Source: Spirometra erinaceieuropaei
Lineage: Eukaryota > Platyhelminthes > Cestoda > Diphyllobothriidea > Diphyllobothriidae
Direction: 5' to 3'
NCBI GenBank assembly: GCA_902702965.1
Contig: CACRXP010000033.1
Coordinates: 1,750,430-1,814,429 of the forward strand
DNA: 64,000 nucleotides
Shown: positions 1 through 12,000 of the stretch, in pieces
Position numbering within the stretch: position 1 is the stretch's first letter
How the letters are laid out: every line of letters begins with the position of its first letter
The notes under the pieces: generated by a model
Seen by the model: only the letters and a program-made list of their open reading frames with translations
The model's database searches: none
Told to the model about the DNA's origin: nothing
Made by a program: the position numbers and the translations under genes

Positions 1-76
1 GTGTCGACATGCCTTCGCATGTGCGCCTTGCGTGCAAAGGGCTGGCCACAGAGCTCACATGTGTGTCGTCGCAGTT
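1..76 (-). CDS. PRDM-like zinc-finger exon 5 (cut by window edge)
   Basis: The exon opens after a TTTTTCAG acceptor with the same two-base phase. It reads LRRHTCELCGQPF then ARKAHMRRHVD before the window ends, 11 bases short of the usual 87. Helix positions -1, 2, 3 and 6 are R, A, H and R. Further fingers probably lie outside the window. Confidence 0.85.
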
Positions 77-3000
77 CTGAAAAACGAAAAGGCTTTATGC
101 TTTTAACATGTCCTCTGATTAGAGCTGAACGAAATGGCCAGGCAGAGGACTGCCTCGCTGAAAAAGCCTCTCTGCTAACCAGGGCTCAAGAGTGGGGTCA
201 GCCCAGAATACTTCGAGAGACAAAGTATGCATGAAGACTACAGCAGGCGGGGACTTCTCACTAGATGAAGCCCTTATTGGGAAAATTGTTTGGCCCCTCC
301 TTGAATGCTTTTATAATGCCGGGTTTTAAGAATTCCCACAACACCGAGTTTATCTTCTGTCCGCTAGAATGACAGGAGACAATGTACAGACGACGTTTCT
401 GTCTGGAAATACTCAGCCAGACATAACCCCGTCTTTTCGCTGCGTTGCAAAAAGCCACGGTCGACCGCACGCTGCACTACTCAGCGGTCTCCAGCCGGGC
501 GGAAAAGAAGCTTACTTTTGTGAACGATGTCAACGTGCTCCTTCAGTTTGCAGCTCACTGCATAGGCCTTGCCACAGATTGAACAGATGTAGTTTCGCAG
601 CTCTGAAAAATAAACAAAGTCCATTTCGACCAACAATAGTGAAATGTGGAAAAAAAGTATCAAAAATGTTGTGACCCAAAGGCAAAGGAAGTCAGTTCAT
701 GGTAAAGGGGGCAAACAATGGCAGCTCACTGCAAAAGGAAGCTTCAGTGGTGGAAGCAAGTTTGTTTCCATGACTGCCCCGCAGAAACGCACCACACAGC
801 CTATCTCAGAGTCTGCTTTTGACGCACCTATCTTTGACCGGCAAGCACAGATGATCAACAGTACTGGTGGCGGATAGGATGTTAAGGCTTATTTTTCTAT
901 TTATAGCCTACGAAAACGTTTGCAGGGTGCAACGAATACACGTGGCCACGACAGGTCTTTGGGCGTCTGGGTTAGATGGTAGTTGGTAGCCCTCGAGATG
1001 CCGAAAACTCCCAGCTATCTCTCTTACGGGACCGGTGGTAATAGGGGCTATACGGGTGGGGCAAATGAGTGGAGGCGTAAATGGCGCTGGTAGTGTATGC
1101 CTGGAATTGACGCTCCTGCTAAAGTGAAAGCCCAATTTAAATAAGGTGAAAAATGCAAGAAGGGTATGGAAATGAGCATGGTTAATTAGAACGGTATGCG
1201 GAATAAATGCAGCCTTACCCCAGATTGGAAAGAAAAGCAACTGATGGTGAACAACCAACGGGAAGAAGGCAGTGCGTCTTAAGGTCATTCCGCAGTAGGT
1301 GTGATGGTACTCAAACCGACAGAATGGACATGAGAACACGAGAATCAAGCAGCGGCACGCAGGACGGCATAACGCAAGCGCGGTAAGACTTTACTGCCAA
1401 GAATATGTTTGGGCGGAAGAGAAAATCCGCAAATAATAGTTTATTGCCACTGTGGCAACACTTAGAATTAAAACTATGGCAGTAGGTGTGAGCTGTACGT
1501 TAGTGGAGAATCGATAGACAATCTATCTGCGCGACGGTTGTCCTTTTCGTACACGATCACGCCGGACTCTGCAGGAGGTCTGGAGTAAAACGACCCTAGG
1601 ATGCAGGCAAACCGACAAAACGGAGACCCGCGCCAATCCGCCTAGGATGGTAATGAGAAGCATGATGAATCATAATCCGCCTAGGATAAATCTTCCGCCC
1701 TTTACTAAAGCTTTACGTGTGGGGGTGCAATACGATGAATCAATATAGGCATTTTTGCAGCGCCTCGTTCTCGGAGCGGTTAAAGTGAACAAGAAAGTCA
1801 CCTGACAGGGCTTCTGCGCGTGCACTCCCAGACATATTGATAACGTAATCACAGCTACTGAAATCGTAGTGCCTTAAACTGGAAGTGCAGGAAAGGATCG
1901 CTAACTGGCAGGGCTACCAACTACCATCCCGCCGGCGTCTGCAATAGCAGGATCAGTAAACCATGGCCCACGCAGCTTGGTATGCGCTGAGTCTCTCGCT
2001 GGGCATGCAGGCCGTGAGCATGGCTGCCCAGTCATTCTCCTCTTTCAGACCCATTGTAGTGCGGCTGATGGTTAAAGTCCTGCTCAACTGTTGTGGGGAG
2101 CAGGGAGCGTGAAGAGGAACGCCAAGGTGCAGGCTCGGCCGCGCCATCCACCTGCTTCCTTTCCTGTTTCCAATCCGCTTGAATTTGTTTTGACACCGGA
2201 CCCGGATGAGAGGGAGGACAGAGTGCGGTAGATGCTGCGCAAGTCTACACTCACTATAAACTAAATCACGCACAAGTCACCGTCCCTGCTTCACCCTGTT
2301 GTGGAGCACACGGTGGACATGGACGGTCAAACTGTCGGACGATATCTGGCGGCATATTGACGCGGTTTTAACTAACGCACTTTTCCTAGACGGTTTGACT
2401 AGTCGAAAAACACACAGACATAGTTGGTCGAAAATCCCTATCCGAGTCTGGACTTCAACCCCCCCCCCCCCCAGACTGCAGTGTGTCCAGTGAACGCGGT
2501 AACCCCCAGGCACCACTCGAACGCCATCGTTAAATGCCATTCACAATGCCTGGCAGAGCTGAACCAAGAAAACAACCCCCCACCACAATGAGGTCACCCC
2601 ATATTAACGCACAAAATTCCAAATTGTGCATTTCCGACCAAGCCCTGAATCGTTTAAGTACTGAAGCATGTCCTCATGCTTACACTTCGTGTCCCCTCAG
2701 TAGAAATAAGTCCCCAAATTGTTTTACCGTATAAAGTTGCCACGTTCTCTTTTTCTGCGGTTTTGTGGCACATGCTGTCACCAAACGAATAAACAATGTG
2801 GGCACAGACTCAAATGTATCTACTTCGGGGTAGACAGTCAAAAATTCGTCGGCTAGAGCATTCAAATTCAAGTAACAGGATGCATGATAAGCATACTATC
2901 GAAAACGTCCTTTCTGAGGTTGATAATCGAATTTGGACGTTCACCCAACAAAAACAGGCAGAAACCAAGGATTTCGAGGGAGGGGGTTGTTGAGAAGGAG

Positions 3001-6000
3001 GAGTTGTGGGCAATGCAACTATGTTGGAGAAACCAAAAGACCGCACTGGACACGGTTGGCCGAGCAAGCGGCAGCAGTGAGGAGGAACGACGCCAACTCC
3101 GAAGTCGCGTCTCATTCCACGGGAACCAACCACACATTTAAGTTTTACGAAGCAGAAATTCTCGCTAGAGGCGACAACTGCGTGAGCCGTGAACTGCTCC
3201 AGTCATGGTTTCCCGGTCCTCATTCAATAAACAAGCGCAAAAACCTCCCTTCTCCGTATTCGGCGCTGAGAGCTAGCCTAGGCAAAGTAATTTTCCGCGT
3301 GGAGAACGTGGAAATAACCACTGTCCCCGGTATCAATGTCGGTGAGCCAAATCACCCAAGAATCCACACGGATGACGAAATCCAGTATTCAGCCGCTCCG
3401 CGGCGCGCGATGAGCGTGGGAGCTGATAATCTTGACCCAGGGGCATAGCAACGGCATGGCAACCGCGTACTGCAACACCTGGTCAGTCGAGCAATGATGC
3501 ACCCAGGAGCTGCAAACTGTGATAGGCATGTAGAGGCCCAGCAACAACATCCTACAAATACTGCAAAACCTGGCCAATCCTCCCACCTTATCTGACTGTG
3601 TCTCTGATGATGGATTCGAGTGGGAATCCGAAACATCGGGCTAATAAGGCACTTTTTCCAGCGATTGTGTCTCCCCCTCCTCCGCAACTACTTCCTGGAA
3701 CTCGCCTTTTCGCTTCTATTAAGGGGGTCGTTATTACTTCCGCTCTGTCCACTTCTCTTCTGAAGAATTTCCACCGTCTAACTGCTACTCCCAATATATA
3801 AAAAAAACAATAAGAAAATATGCATTGTGCAGGAGAAAGACACCAAATTAGCAGGAAATCTGCGGCAAACGGAGGTAGCCAATCAGTGAAGAAAACAAAC
3901 CGTACTTTTGTGGACAGCGTTGATATGCGTCTTCATGTCGGTCTTGCGTGCAAAAGCCTTACCACAGTCCTCACACGTATAATCACGCAGCCCTGTAAGG
4001 GAAATTAAAATGTGTAGATGCCGAAAGGACTACGTTTTATTTACACGCGTTTGCCAGAGCTCTCCAAAAATGAAGCCGCGAACTCCCCCACTGTGGGTAC
4101 GTCACTTTCTAGTTAAGATTACGGAGTTAACATGACAGTCAAGAATGCGCAACCTTCTGTGTGACAGAGGAGAACAACAAACCGGCAAGCAGAAAGACAC
4201 GTACGTTTGTGAACGTAGTCTACGTGCTGCTTAAGAATTCTCCTCTGTGCAAAATTCCTGCCACAAATCTCACAAGTATGAGATCGCAATCCTGAAAAAA
4301 AAAGAAGAGGCAGTTATGTTATATTGCAGTTGGTTAAACGTAGGTCAAAATATGGTTCGGTTTAAACTTTCAAAACACAAGTTACAACCTGTCGGCAAAC
4401 AGTTTACATACTAAATGCATATTAGTAGCACGAAGAAGGAATACCTCAGTCCAGTCAGTTGCTGTGTCATGGAGAGTGTGTACATGCTACCTTCACTCGC
4501 TTCTCTGCTCATGCTTCGAGCTCTGCTAGCGCTCACTTTCCCTTCCCAATGCAGTGAACGGCCAAGTTAGGTTTGTTAACTAATATGGTTTTAGTAAGCT
4601 ACCCATATAGTATCACTCAGGTAGGGCTGCAGAACCAAACTTCGTCGTTGATCACTTATTCACCTGAAGTTGCGAGAGGAACACAACGCTACACAGCAGT
4701 TAACGGTGTTCGTCGGTGCGCAAGTTTCCTACTGACCAAAGGCCATTCGTATGGGGGTTAGAGGAGAGAAGGGCGTCAGCGCCGAATCTCCCCCCCTCCG
4801 GGTTTGCGTTTGAACCGGTGCTACTTTCCGCTCGTTTGTCCGAATCGGTCCGGTCCTTCACGTCTGTACACCGCCCACGCTGGACTCTGCCAAATTGCCA
4901 GCTGACGAACATCAAGCACGTAAGTCAGGCTTACAGCATCCTCCCCCGTTCCCCCGGCCATTAACTAAGTGGAAGACTTCTGCATTCTTAAAGTCAAACA
5001 TGGGTCCAGCTGTGGTACAACTGATATGCCACCAATACCAAGGGCTCAAAATAATTTATTTGACAAGAACCACAACGAACCTGAGAGATAACGTGCGACG
5101 TAAGCGATTGTGAGGTCCACCTGACTGCCGCTACATGTGTGTGAACGATTCTGGTCCCCAAGAAGACGGCGTACAGACTCGGACATATCGCAAGTACGAT
5201 GGACTCCAGTTTCTCTGTTCATACTGGGCCAGGTAACCGGGCGGAACAATGTATAATAAATGACAATGGACATCCTCCACGGCTCGGTAGCTGCATTTTC
5301 CTTTCCGTTCCTGGGACTTTTCCTCTTGCCTTCCAAAAAATCTACATTCCTTCTGTGGTGATGCCTACTTACACATTGAAAAAGTTCATGTCGGCGAACG
5401 TAGATTTTCGAGTATTCTTCATCAGGCTAGTACATTAATATAGGTCTGGGTAAAATTGAGAAGTAATAGCGGATGATAGACTAGATTTGGATGCCCTTCT
5501 GGTTAAAGTGAACCAGACTCACCCAGCACTAACCTTCACTTTGGAAAGAGAGAAGGGGAAATGTCTGCCATTTCCGGACGTCTTACTTAGCAGAATGCCT
5601 GATGGAACAATTCGTAGAAGTGTATGTCGCGAGGAAACAAGGAGTGGACAATGCGCCAAACTTTTACGGTTTTATTGCTCTAAGTCAGAAACAAACTTGG
5701 TACGCTGCCTAAAAAAGAGGGCTAGACGAATTTGATCTCCGGATAAATTGGGGAACGAACTCGCCCTCATGCGAAACACTCTGCGAGAAAATAGTTTCCC
5801 CGATAAATTTATCAGCACATACATGGAAGATCATTTAGCAAGATTGAATATACCGACGGTGGATAAGAAAGAATTATTTCTCACTTTGCCGTGTCGAGGA
5901 GACCCGGCCAGTGATCTTCCACAACGTCGTCCAAACACCGCTATTGTACGCACGTACTCTGCCGCTGGAATAAGACTATTTTTCTCTAGCACCCCGCTTC

Positions 6001-9000
6001 TCCGCCTTGAAGGCTGCTGTTTCAGACCTTCTCAATGTGCATTTATGCGTTCAGTTGCTACTGTGGAGCAGCTTATATTGGTCAAAAAACAAGACGCCTA
6101 TCCAAGCGGATGAGAGAGCACCATCCTGTCTGATCAAAGCAAGGTGAGGAAAAGTCAATTTCTAGCGCCATTGTGGCTCACTTGGTTGACATCGGCCATC
6201 AGGTAGACGTCAACCAAGCATTCCGTGTCATCTATAAAGTGCCAGCAAGACACTCCAAGTCCCTACGTCAACGGATACTTGCGACGGCGGAGGCAGTGGC
6301 CGTACGACTTACGAATCTAGCCTTGTGCTCGCAGAAGGCCTTCATTAAAGCCCTCCTATTACCCTGGTCAAAGCTGAGTCATGAAAGTTCAGACCCGCAC
6401 CATGACACGTCGTGCACAGCGACGACACAACTCAGTCAGATTACCCTACTTCTTCCACTCCCCCTCTCTCCCCTCCCGTAATACTAACAGAAACTGGACT
6501 ATAAGTACCCCGATGCCCCGCAAGTCTGAACACATCTACCCCAAGTTATAACTGCTGTTCATAAGTCTTTTTACTTGTCAAAATTACCCAGACCTATATT
6601 AGTGTACTGGCCTGATGAAGAATAATCGGAAAAGTACGTTCGCCGACTTGAACTTCCTCAAGGCGCATTCGCTTACAATTGGCCCTACTCTGGTACCATA
6701 GACGCGAATGTAGACCATGACACTTGCATTTTGCCTATAGAAAGGAAAGGGGGCCTTCAAGGACGCAGTTAAGAAGAAAGGGCTTTGATTGACTAGGAAA
6801 AGAGTTGTTGAATCCAGCTGGTCAAAGCTGGGAATTCTCCGCGCCCTCCTCGCAAGTGCTTCCACATTTGGCCCCTGTTGACATTCCCCTTCCCCCCTTT
6901 TCGTAACCCTCTTTCGTGTGATTGGCGTTCTTTTAATTAACTAGTTTTTGTATTCTGAACTTGAGCTGGATATCCGATTTGCTTGAACAGTAACAAAGGA
7001 ATTCTTTGCCTAAGGTATCCATTATTGAGGTTTGTATGTTTTTTCATTATTATGTTTATCTATCAATAGTACCGTATATACACCGAAATCTGTTTTGGCT
7101 TATACGCGTGACTCAAGTTACCAAGAAGTCTACAAGAGTTCTACCCACAGACAGCAACTCAAAAACGGTAGCGGACGCATAGGGCATGCGGCATCCACAT
7201 TTTACGGCTGCTGGGGAACCGTACACCAAATGGCTACCCCATTCATCGCCGGTGTCCGCGTCCAGAGCGATGATGTCTTAATCGCCCGCATTCTGGTCAT
7301 TACCGACGGCAAGTTAATCACCTCTGTCGACAAGCAGCGTTATAATTAGCCAAGAAACTTGGCTCAATGACGCTATCACTGGTGGAAGCGTTCACACACA
7401 CACACACACTCAGCGCGTGAATAATTACTCTGCCCAGACAAGGGCTTAACGCTGCGCAGGCGTGGGGAAGATAACTGCGCCTTTTGACGAACTATGAACC
7501 GGAAAACAACGACTCAAGCAGCTCACGCGAGAATTTCTACCTCCTCGAACCTGAAAGTGTGGCTGCGCCGCCCCTATTAAGCCGAGATTTCGGAGATGGC
7601 CTCTTCCCCCAGACGCTGTTGCATGTTGGATCATCTGCGTCTGAAGTAATCTTCTAGGTTCTTTAGTGTTTGCTTTACCGGTTGGTGTTAAAAGGACTCC
7701 TGACATCTAGGCTTTTTGGGGGAGAAGGTACGCGGCCGGACAAACCTACGTGTCAAAGCTGGCACTCCCCTACCACGTCCCGCTATGGTGTCTTAAACGC
7801 CCTCAACCGAGAGACTGTCCTGCTAGATGACGTATCGTCATCACTGACTTGACGCAGACGTGCTCGTTTAGCCTCCCCCCCCACCGCTGACAGGTCAACA
7901 GCAGGTCAATACACGCCACTTGACCGGATTTGTGGTTACTAGAGCATCTTCCTGTCTGACCAAAATGCAAGGAACACCTCACAGTTTAGCGATATTAAAG
8001 GTCAAGCAACCGACAATCGAAACAGGACAATCGGTGAGGGGTAAGAAACGTACTTTTGTGGACACCATTGACGTGCTCCTTCAAGTGTCCTTTCTGTAGG
8101 AAGGCTTTGCCACAGAACTCACAAGTGTGCTCTCGAGGTGCTGAAAATTTTAAGAAAGAACGATTTAATATCGCGTTTGGTACTGTTCTGACCAGTTTCC
8201 CAGCATACAAACACCAGGGCCATATCGAGCTCGCGACCTGTTAGTTAGAAGTCCAGGCCTCTAACCACTGGGCCACGGGTCCGCTGTCCCGTCGGTTTCG
8301 GTCGGGAATATTCGATAATAGAGGAGCGATCGCTCTTACGGAACTCACTCGTTCCGTTGTGCCTTACAGGCTCTATCTCGAGCCCTACCAGCAGCCACAC
8401 AGCGACGCATCATATAGGCCGAACGCGCCCAGTGGTTAGAGGCGTGGACGGTTAATAAGCCAGAAATGGCCGTCCCAGTCTCCCTTGTCACCCTCGGTAA
8501 TACCATTCTATCCTGGGTATCTTTGTGCGAGATCAACTCCATCGTCGGACATCGTCCAGGTCTATTCACTGCGAGTGGTCAATCAGTCAGTAAAACGGTT
8601 CCCGAAAAATCTTATTTGTGAACAGAGATTTAAAGTAGCGCACCACAACTTCAAGACCACTACTCCATGCCAGACCGGTGATGAACATAGATAATCAGTA
8701 GGACTTATGGCACGAATATACACATGCCATTCCACTACTAACCAATCACAATGCGCACAAAAAATCCTAGCCATCTGGTCCACATTATAACTCCCCAGCC
8801 ACCATCTTCATAGCCGGCTTTCATGTTTACCGCGGGCTGTCAAAAAGCAGCTAACATGGCCTGCTGTCTGATAAACAGAGGAGGCCAAATGCTAACACCT
8901 AGAAATGCAATTGCATAGTTTATTTTCATGATCGAGAGATGGCCACACGCCAAAGGCGCACAATACATCGGCAGCCCTAATTGTCGGACATTAAAACTTT

Positions 9001-12000
9001 TGCGGATCACCAGCACTTAACGGCTCGATGGAAGACGCTAATCAAAACTGATATTGATTTTTGAAAAACGACCTGAATGCTTGACCTACTGACCTTAAGT
9101 CAACGGGCTGTTGTGAAGAGCTGCCATCCACGTACGGGGCATTACACAACCAGCCTCGAAGAAAACAGGCTAATAGCGAATAAGAAGGTACTCACTGCGT
9201 AAAGGCCAACCCATTTTGGCGGGGCAACTATGCAGACAATGCGTCTTTAATTAAAATGGGTGACTTTTGTGGCTGTGACCTCACCCTCTCTCCCGAAACC
9301 TACCATGCTGCAATGGCAGAGCAAATTCGATGTGACTGAATATGGGGCAAACACACGGCAGTTAGCCCGGCGTAGTCCAGTACGCAAGTGGCACAGACGC
9401 GCTGGTCCATCAACTCATGTGAATCAGACCTTTCTCACGCAAATACTACATTGGCGAGAGATATCATAAGGCCACATAAGGGAGCCACTGCATCCTGCAC
9501 TTCAATCGGCAGAAGCTAAGTACAGCCGATAGAAGGGAAGAGACGAGCTCCAGAAAGGGGTCGGATGTGGTTTGGTAGCTCCGCCCGAATTAAACAAACC
9601 CAGTCACCTCTTATATGGGACCAGTGGTAATAGGAGTCTTTGCAGGTGACGCGCAGGCGACGAGGTCAAGTAGGTGTTTTCAAAAGAAAAGCTATTGGGA
9701 GTGCGTGGTTGTAATTTCGATGGTTAAGAAATAGTTGCGCTAACCCCTAACCCTAACCGCAATCCCTAACTATAACCTCTTCACCTAAACCCCCACCTCT
9801 AACTCCTAACGCCAACCCCAGCAGTATTGCGTCCATCGGGTGGGGCTACCAAACCACATCTTACCCAGAAAGGAGTTAAGGAAAGGACTTGGTCGGTGGA
9901 ACGTGTGTCCGCTGGACGCGAACAGCCGAACATGTCGCAGGATCTTGGCTCTCAGGTCACGGCTCATTCGATGGGACATCATGTTTACAAGTTTGGTGAG
10001 GTCGAAATTTTCGCAAAGGGTGACAACCGCGTGAGAAGCGAGCTACTATATCAAAACGCAATGAATTTCTGCCTCCTGAGGCTGTGGAATAATCACTCAG
10101 GGTGATTTCGGAACCACGTAGACCAGTTTTCCAGTGACATTGTTGTCGGCAGGGCGTTCCTCAGCGCCTGACTCTATACTCCTGCGTGAGAAATGGGTTT
10201 ACGCTGAGAACAAGGCGGGGCCGTATGCAATGTCCCATATTATACCGTACTTACAGCGCTGCAACAGATTATGAAGGTTTACCATCTACTATGAAGACTA
10301 CTATAACATAATGTAAACAGTCGCGCCTCGATGGTTCAGTTGTTGGATGGGTTTAAAAATGCTTCTGTTGCAAATTGTCTACTACCGAAGGCGGGAATCT
10401 GATGCAAATGTCGGACGGTTCAAAAATGAATTCTTAAGCAGTAAACAAGGAAAGATGACACAAAGGATGGATGACGCTGAAACGAATTTCACATGCCTGG
10501 CCTGGAACTCACCCTCGGATGGAATGACTGAGGTTTCATCGGCTGTTGATGTCCCGATTTTCCTGGAGAACTAAACATTTCGTTTTTATTAAAACCGCGT
10601 CAAGGGACAGCACTCGTTGCAAGTCAAGAATGCAGTTAAAACACTTAAGCCAGCCTGCAAGGCAGGAAGTAAGGAACTGTACTTAGTGATTGTCAGTACT
10701 TCTAGGTTGTGAAAAGGCCAATAGCATAAATTACTGTGGAAATTAATAGAGAGGATACGTTTGAACTCACTTTCTCGCCATAGACAGTGAGCAATTCAAC
10801 ATTCGGAGGGATTGTCTAGAGAGGGATCAGTGTAATAGGTGGCGGCCTTACCTTACAAGCTCTGTAATATATCTTGCCACGATATTGAATTGTGACAAAA
10901 TTCTGCTCTTCATCGTTTCTGGCACAGTTCACGAACTGAAAAGAGGCAAAAGAATTTTGTTATCCTTTTGAAAGTGGAAGGAGCATAGAATGAAGAAGTA
11001 AAATCTTAACTTAGTTCTTTAGTTAAATCAATTTAAAATGACGCAGACCTGTCAAACCAGGTTGTATTGTAGAAGTTTAACGCACGCTGAAAGTAAATAT
11101 ATGAGGATGCAACCATGCAATGAATCTGTCATCATAAGATGCGCCGAGTAGACATTACGAAATTGTGATCACGGGGAAAGAAGGCATGATCAACCAATAA
11201 CTATTTTGCCAGGTTTGTCGCCTATTTACGGCGGGTCGCGCCGGATTGGTCAATGACCAGCTAACTTTAGTGGCTGTCAACAATCTTGTGCGTATATCAG
11301 CGGTATAGAGAAGATGAGATAACATCTGGGGTAACAAACTCCTGCCCAACGCAGGGCATTTTGAAGCCGTCACCGGTTAAGTCTTTCGGCAATTTTGCAC
11401 AGGATGTTACGCCACGTGCACCTGAGTAATTCAAATCACGCAACGGCCTGGCCGGTTACTTACGAATCCACCGTAGTACCAGCGGAAAGCCGATGCCAGG
11501 ACCCCCAACAAATACCCAGCATTAACATCTCACTTGCCCAAACTGCCGAAAGGCAGTCGGTCATCACATGCTCAAATTTAGCCATATTCGTAGAAATGAA
11601 GATCTCCAGTGAAACGACATAAACCAGACCAGATCACAACGCCCTGCCCAGCCTACATTTCCACACATCCAACGCCACACACAGACTAACTCCACATGGC
11701 GAGCATGTGCAAAATCCCCCCGACACACTAACTAAAAACGCATAATGAAGCCCCACGAAACGGTCTTGATCAGATTTGATTGTCTTCTAGAAGCCGTTAA
11801 AGACGCTCTTCTAAAGCACATTGTACCATTCCCCGACACTTTAACTTACAGACTGACAAAGCGGCTGTCCCCGCGTGCCGGCGTGTTCGTCAAGAGAAGT
11901 CCAAGGGGGTGAGTATCCTTAAAAAGGGTATATTGTATTCTATAATGCAACTCCCCTCTCTACGTCTATTTCCCAGGATCTGACGGTCGAGACCATCAGA

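Larger units (their letters stand above)
5375..6670 (+). mobile_element. Penelope-like element (PLE-B) with inverted termini, degenerate
   Basis: Open frames at 5487-5735 and 5748-6113 read a decayed PLE protein: an FPDVLLSRMPDGTIRRSV stretch, then ELALMRNTLREN, KKELFLTLP and a broken GIY-YIG part up to about 6360 (HLVDIGHQVDVNQAFRVIYK). The same motifs recur at 18,480-18,760. Stops and frameshifts make it inactive. The ends are inverted: 5380-5460 reads as the reverse complement of about 6580-6660. Each end has CTGATGA with a nearby GAAA, so they look like degraded hammerhead-bearing terminal repeats. Confidence 0.75.

Noticed and set aside
8228..8283. tRNA gene
   Set aside because: Box A is present but box B is decayed and no acceptor stem pairs. 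The body matches another SINE copy.
9196..9244. Possible extra PRDM exon with two Cys residues, phase 0 to 1
   Set aside because: Exon g already leaves in phase 1 and joins finger exon 1 correctly. This piece would need a phase 0 entry, and its acceptor lacks a pyrimidine tract.
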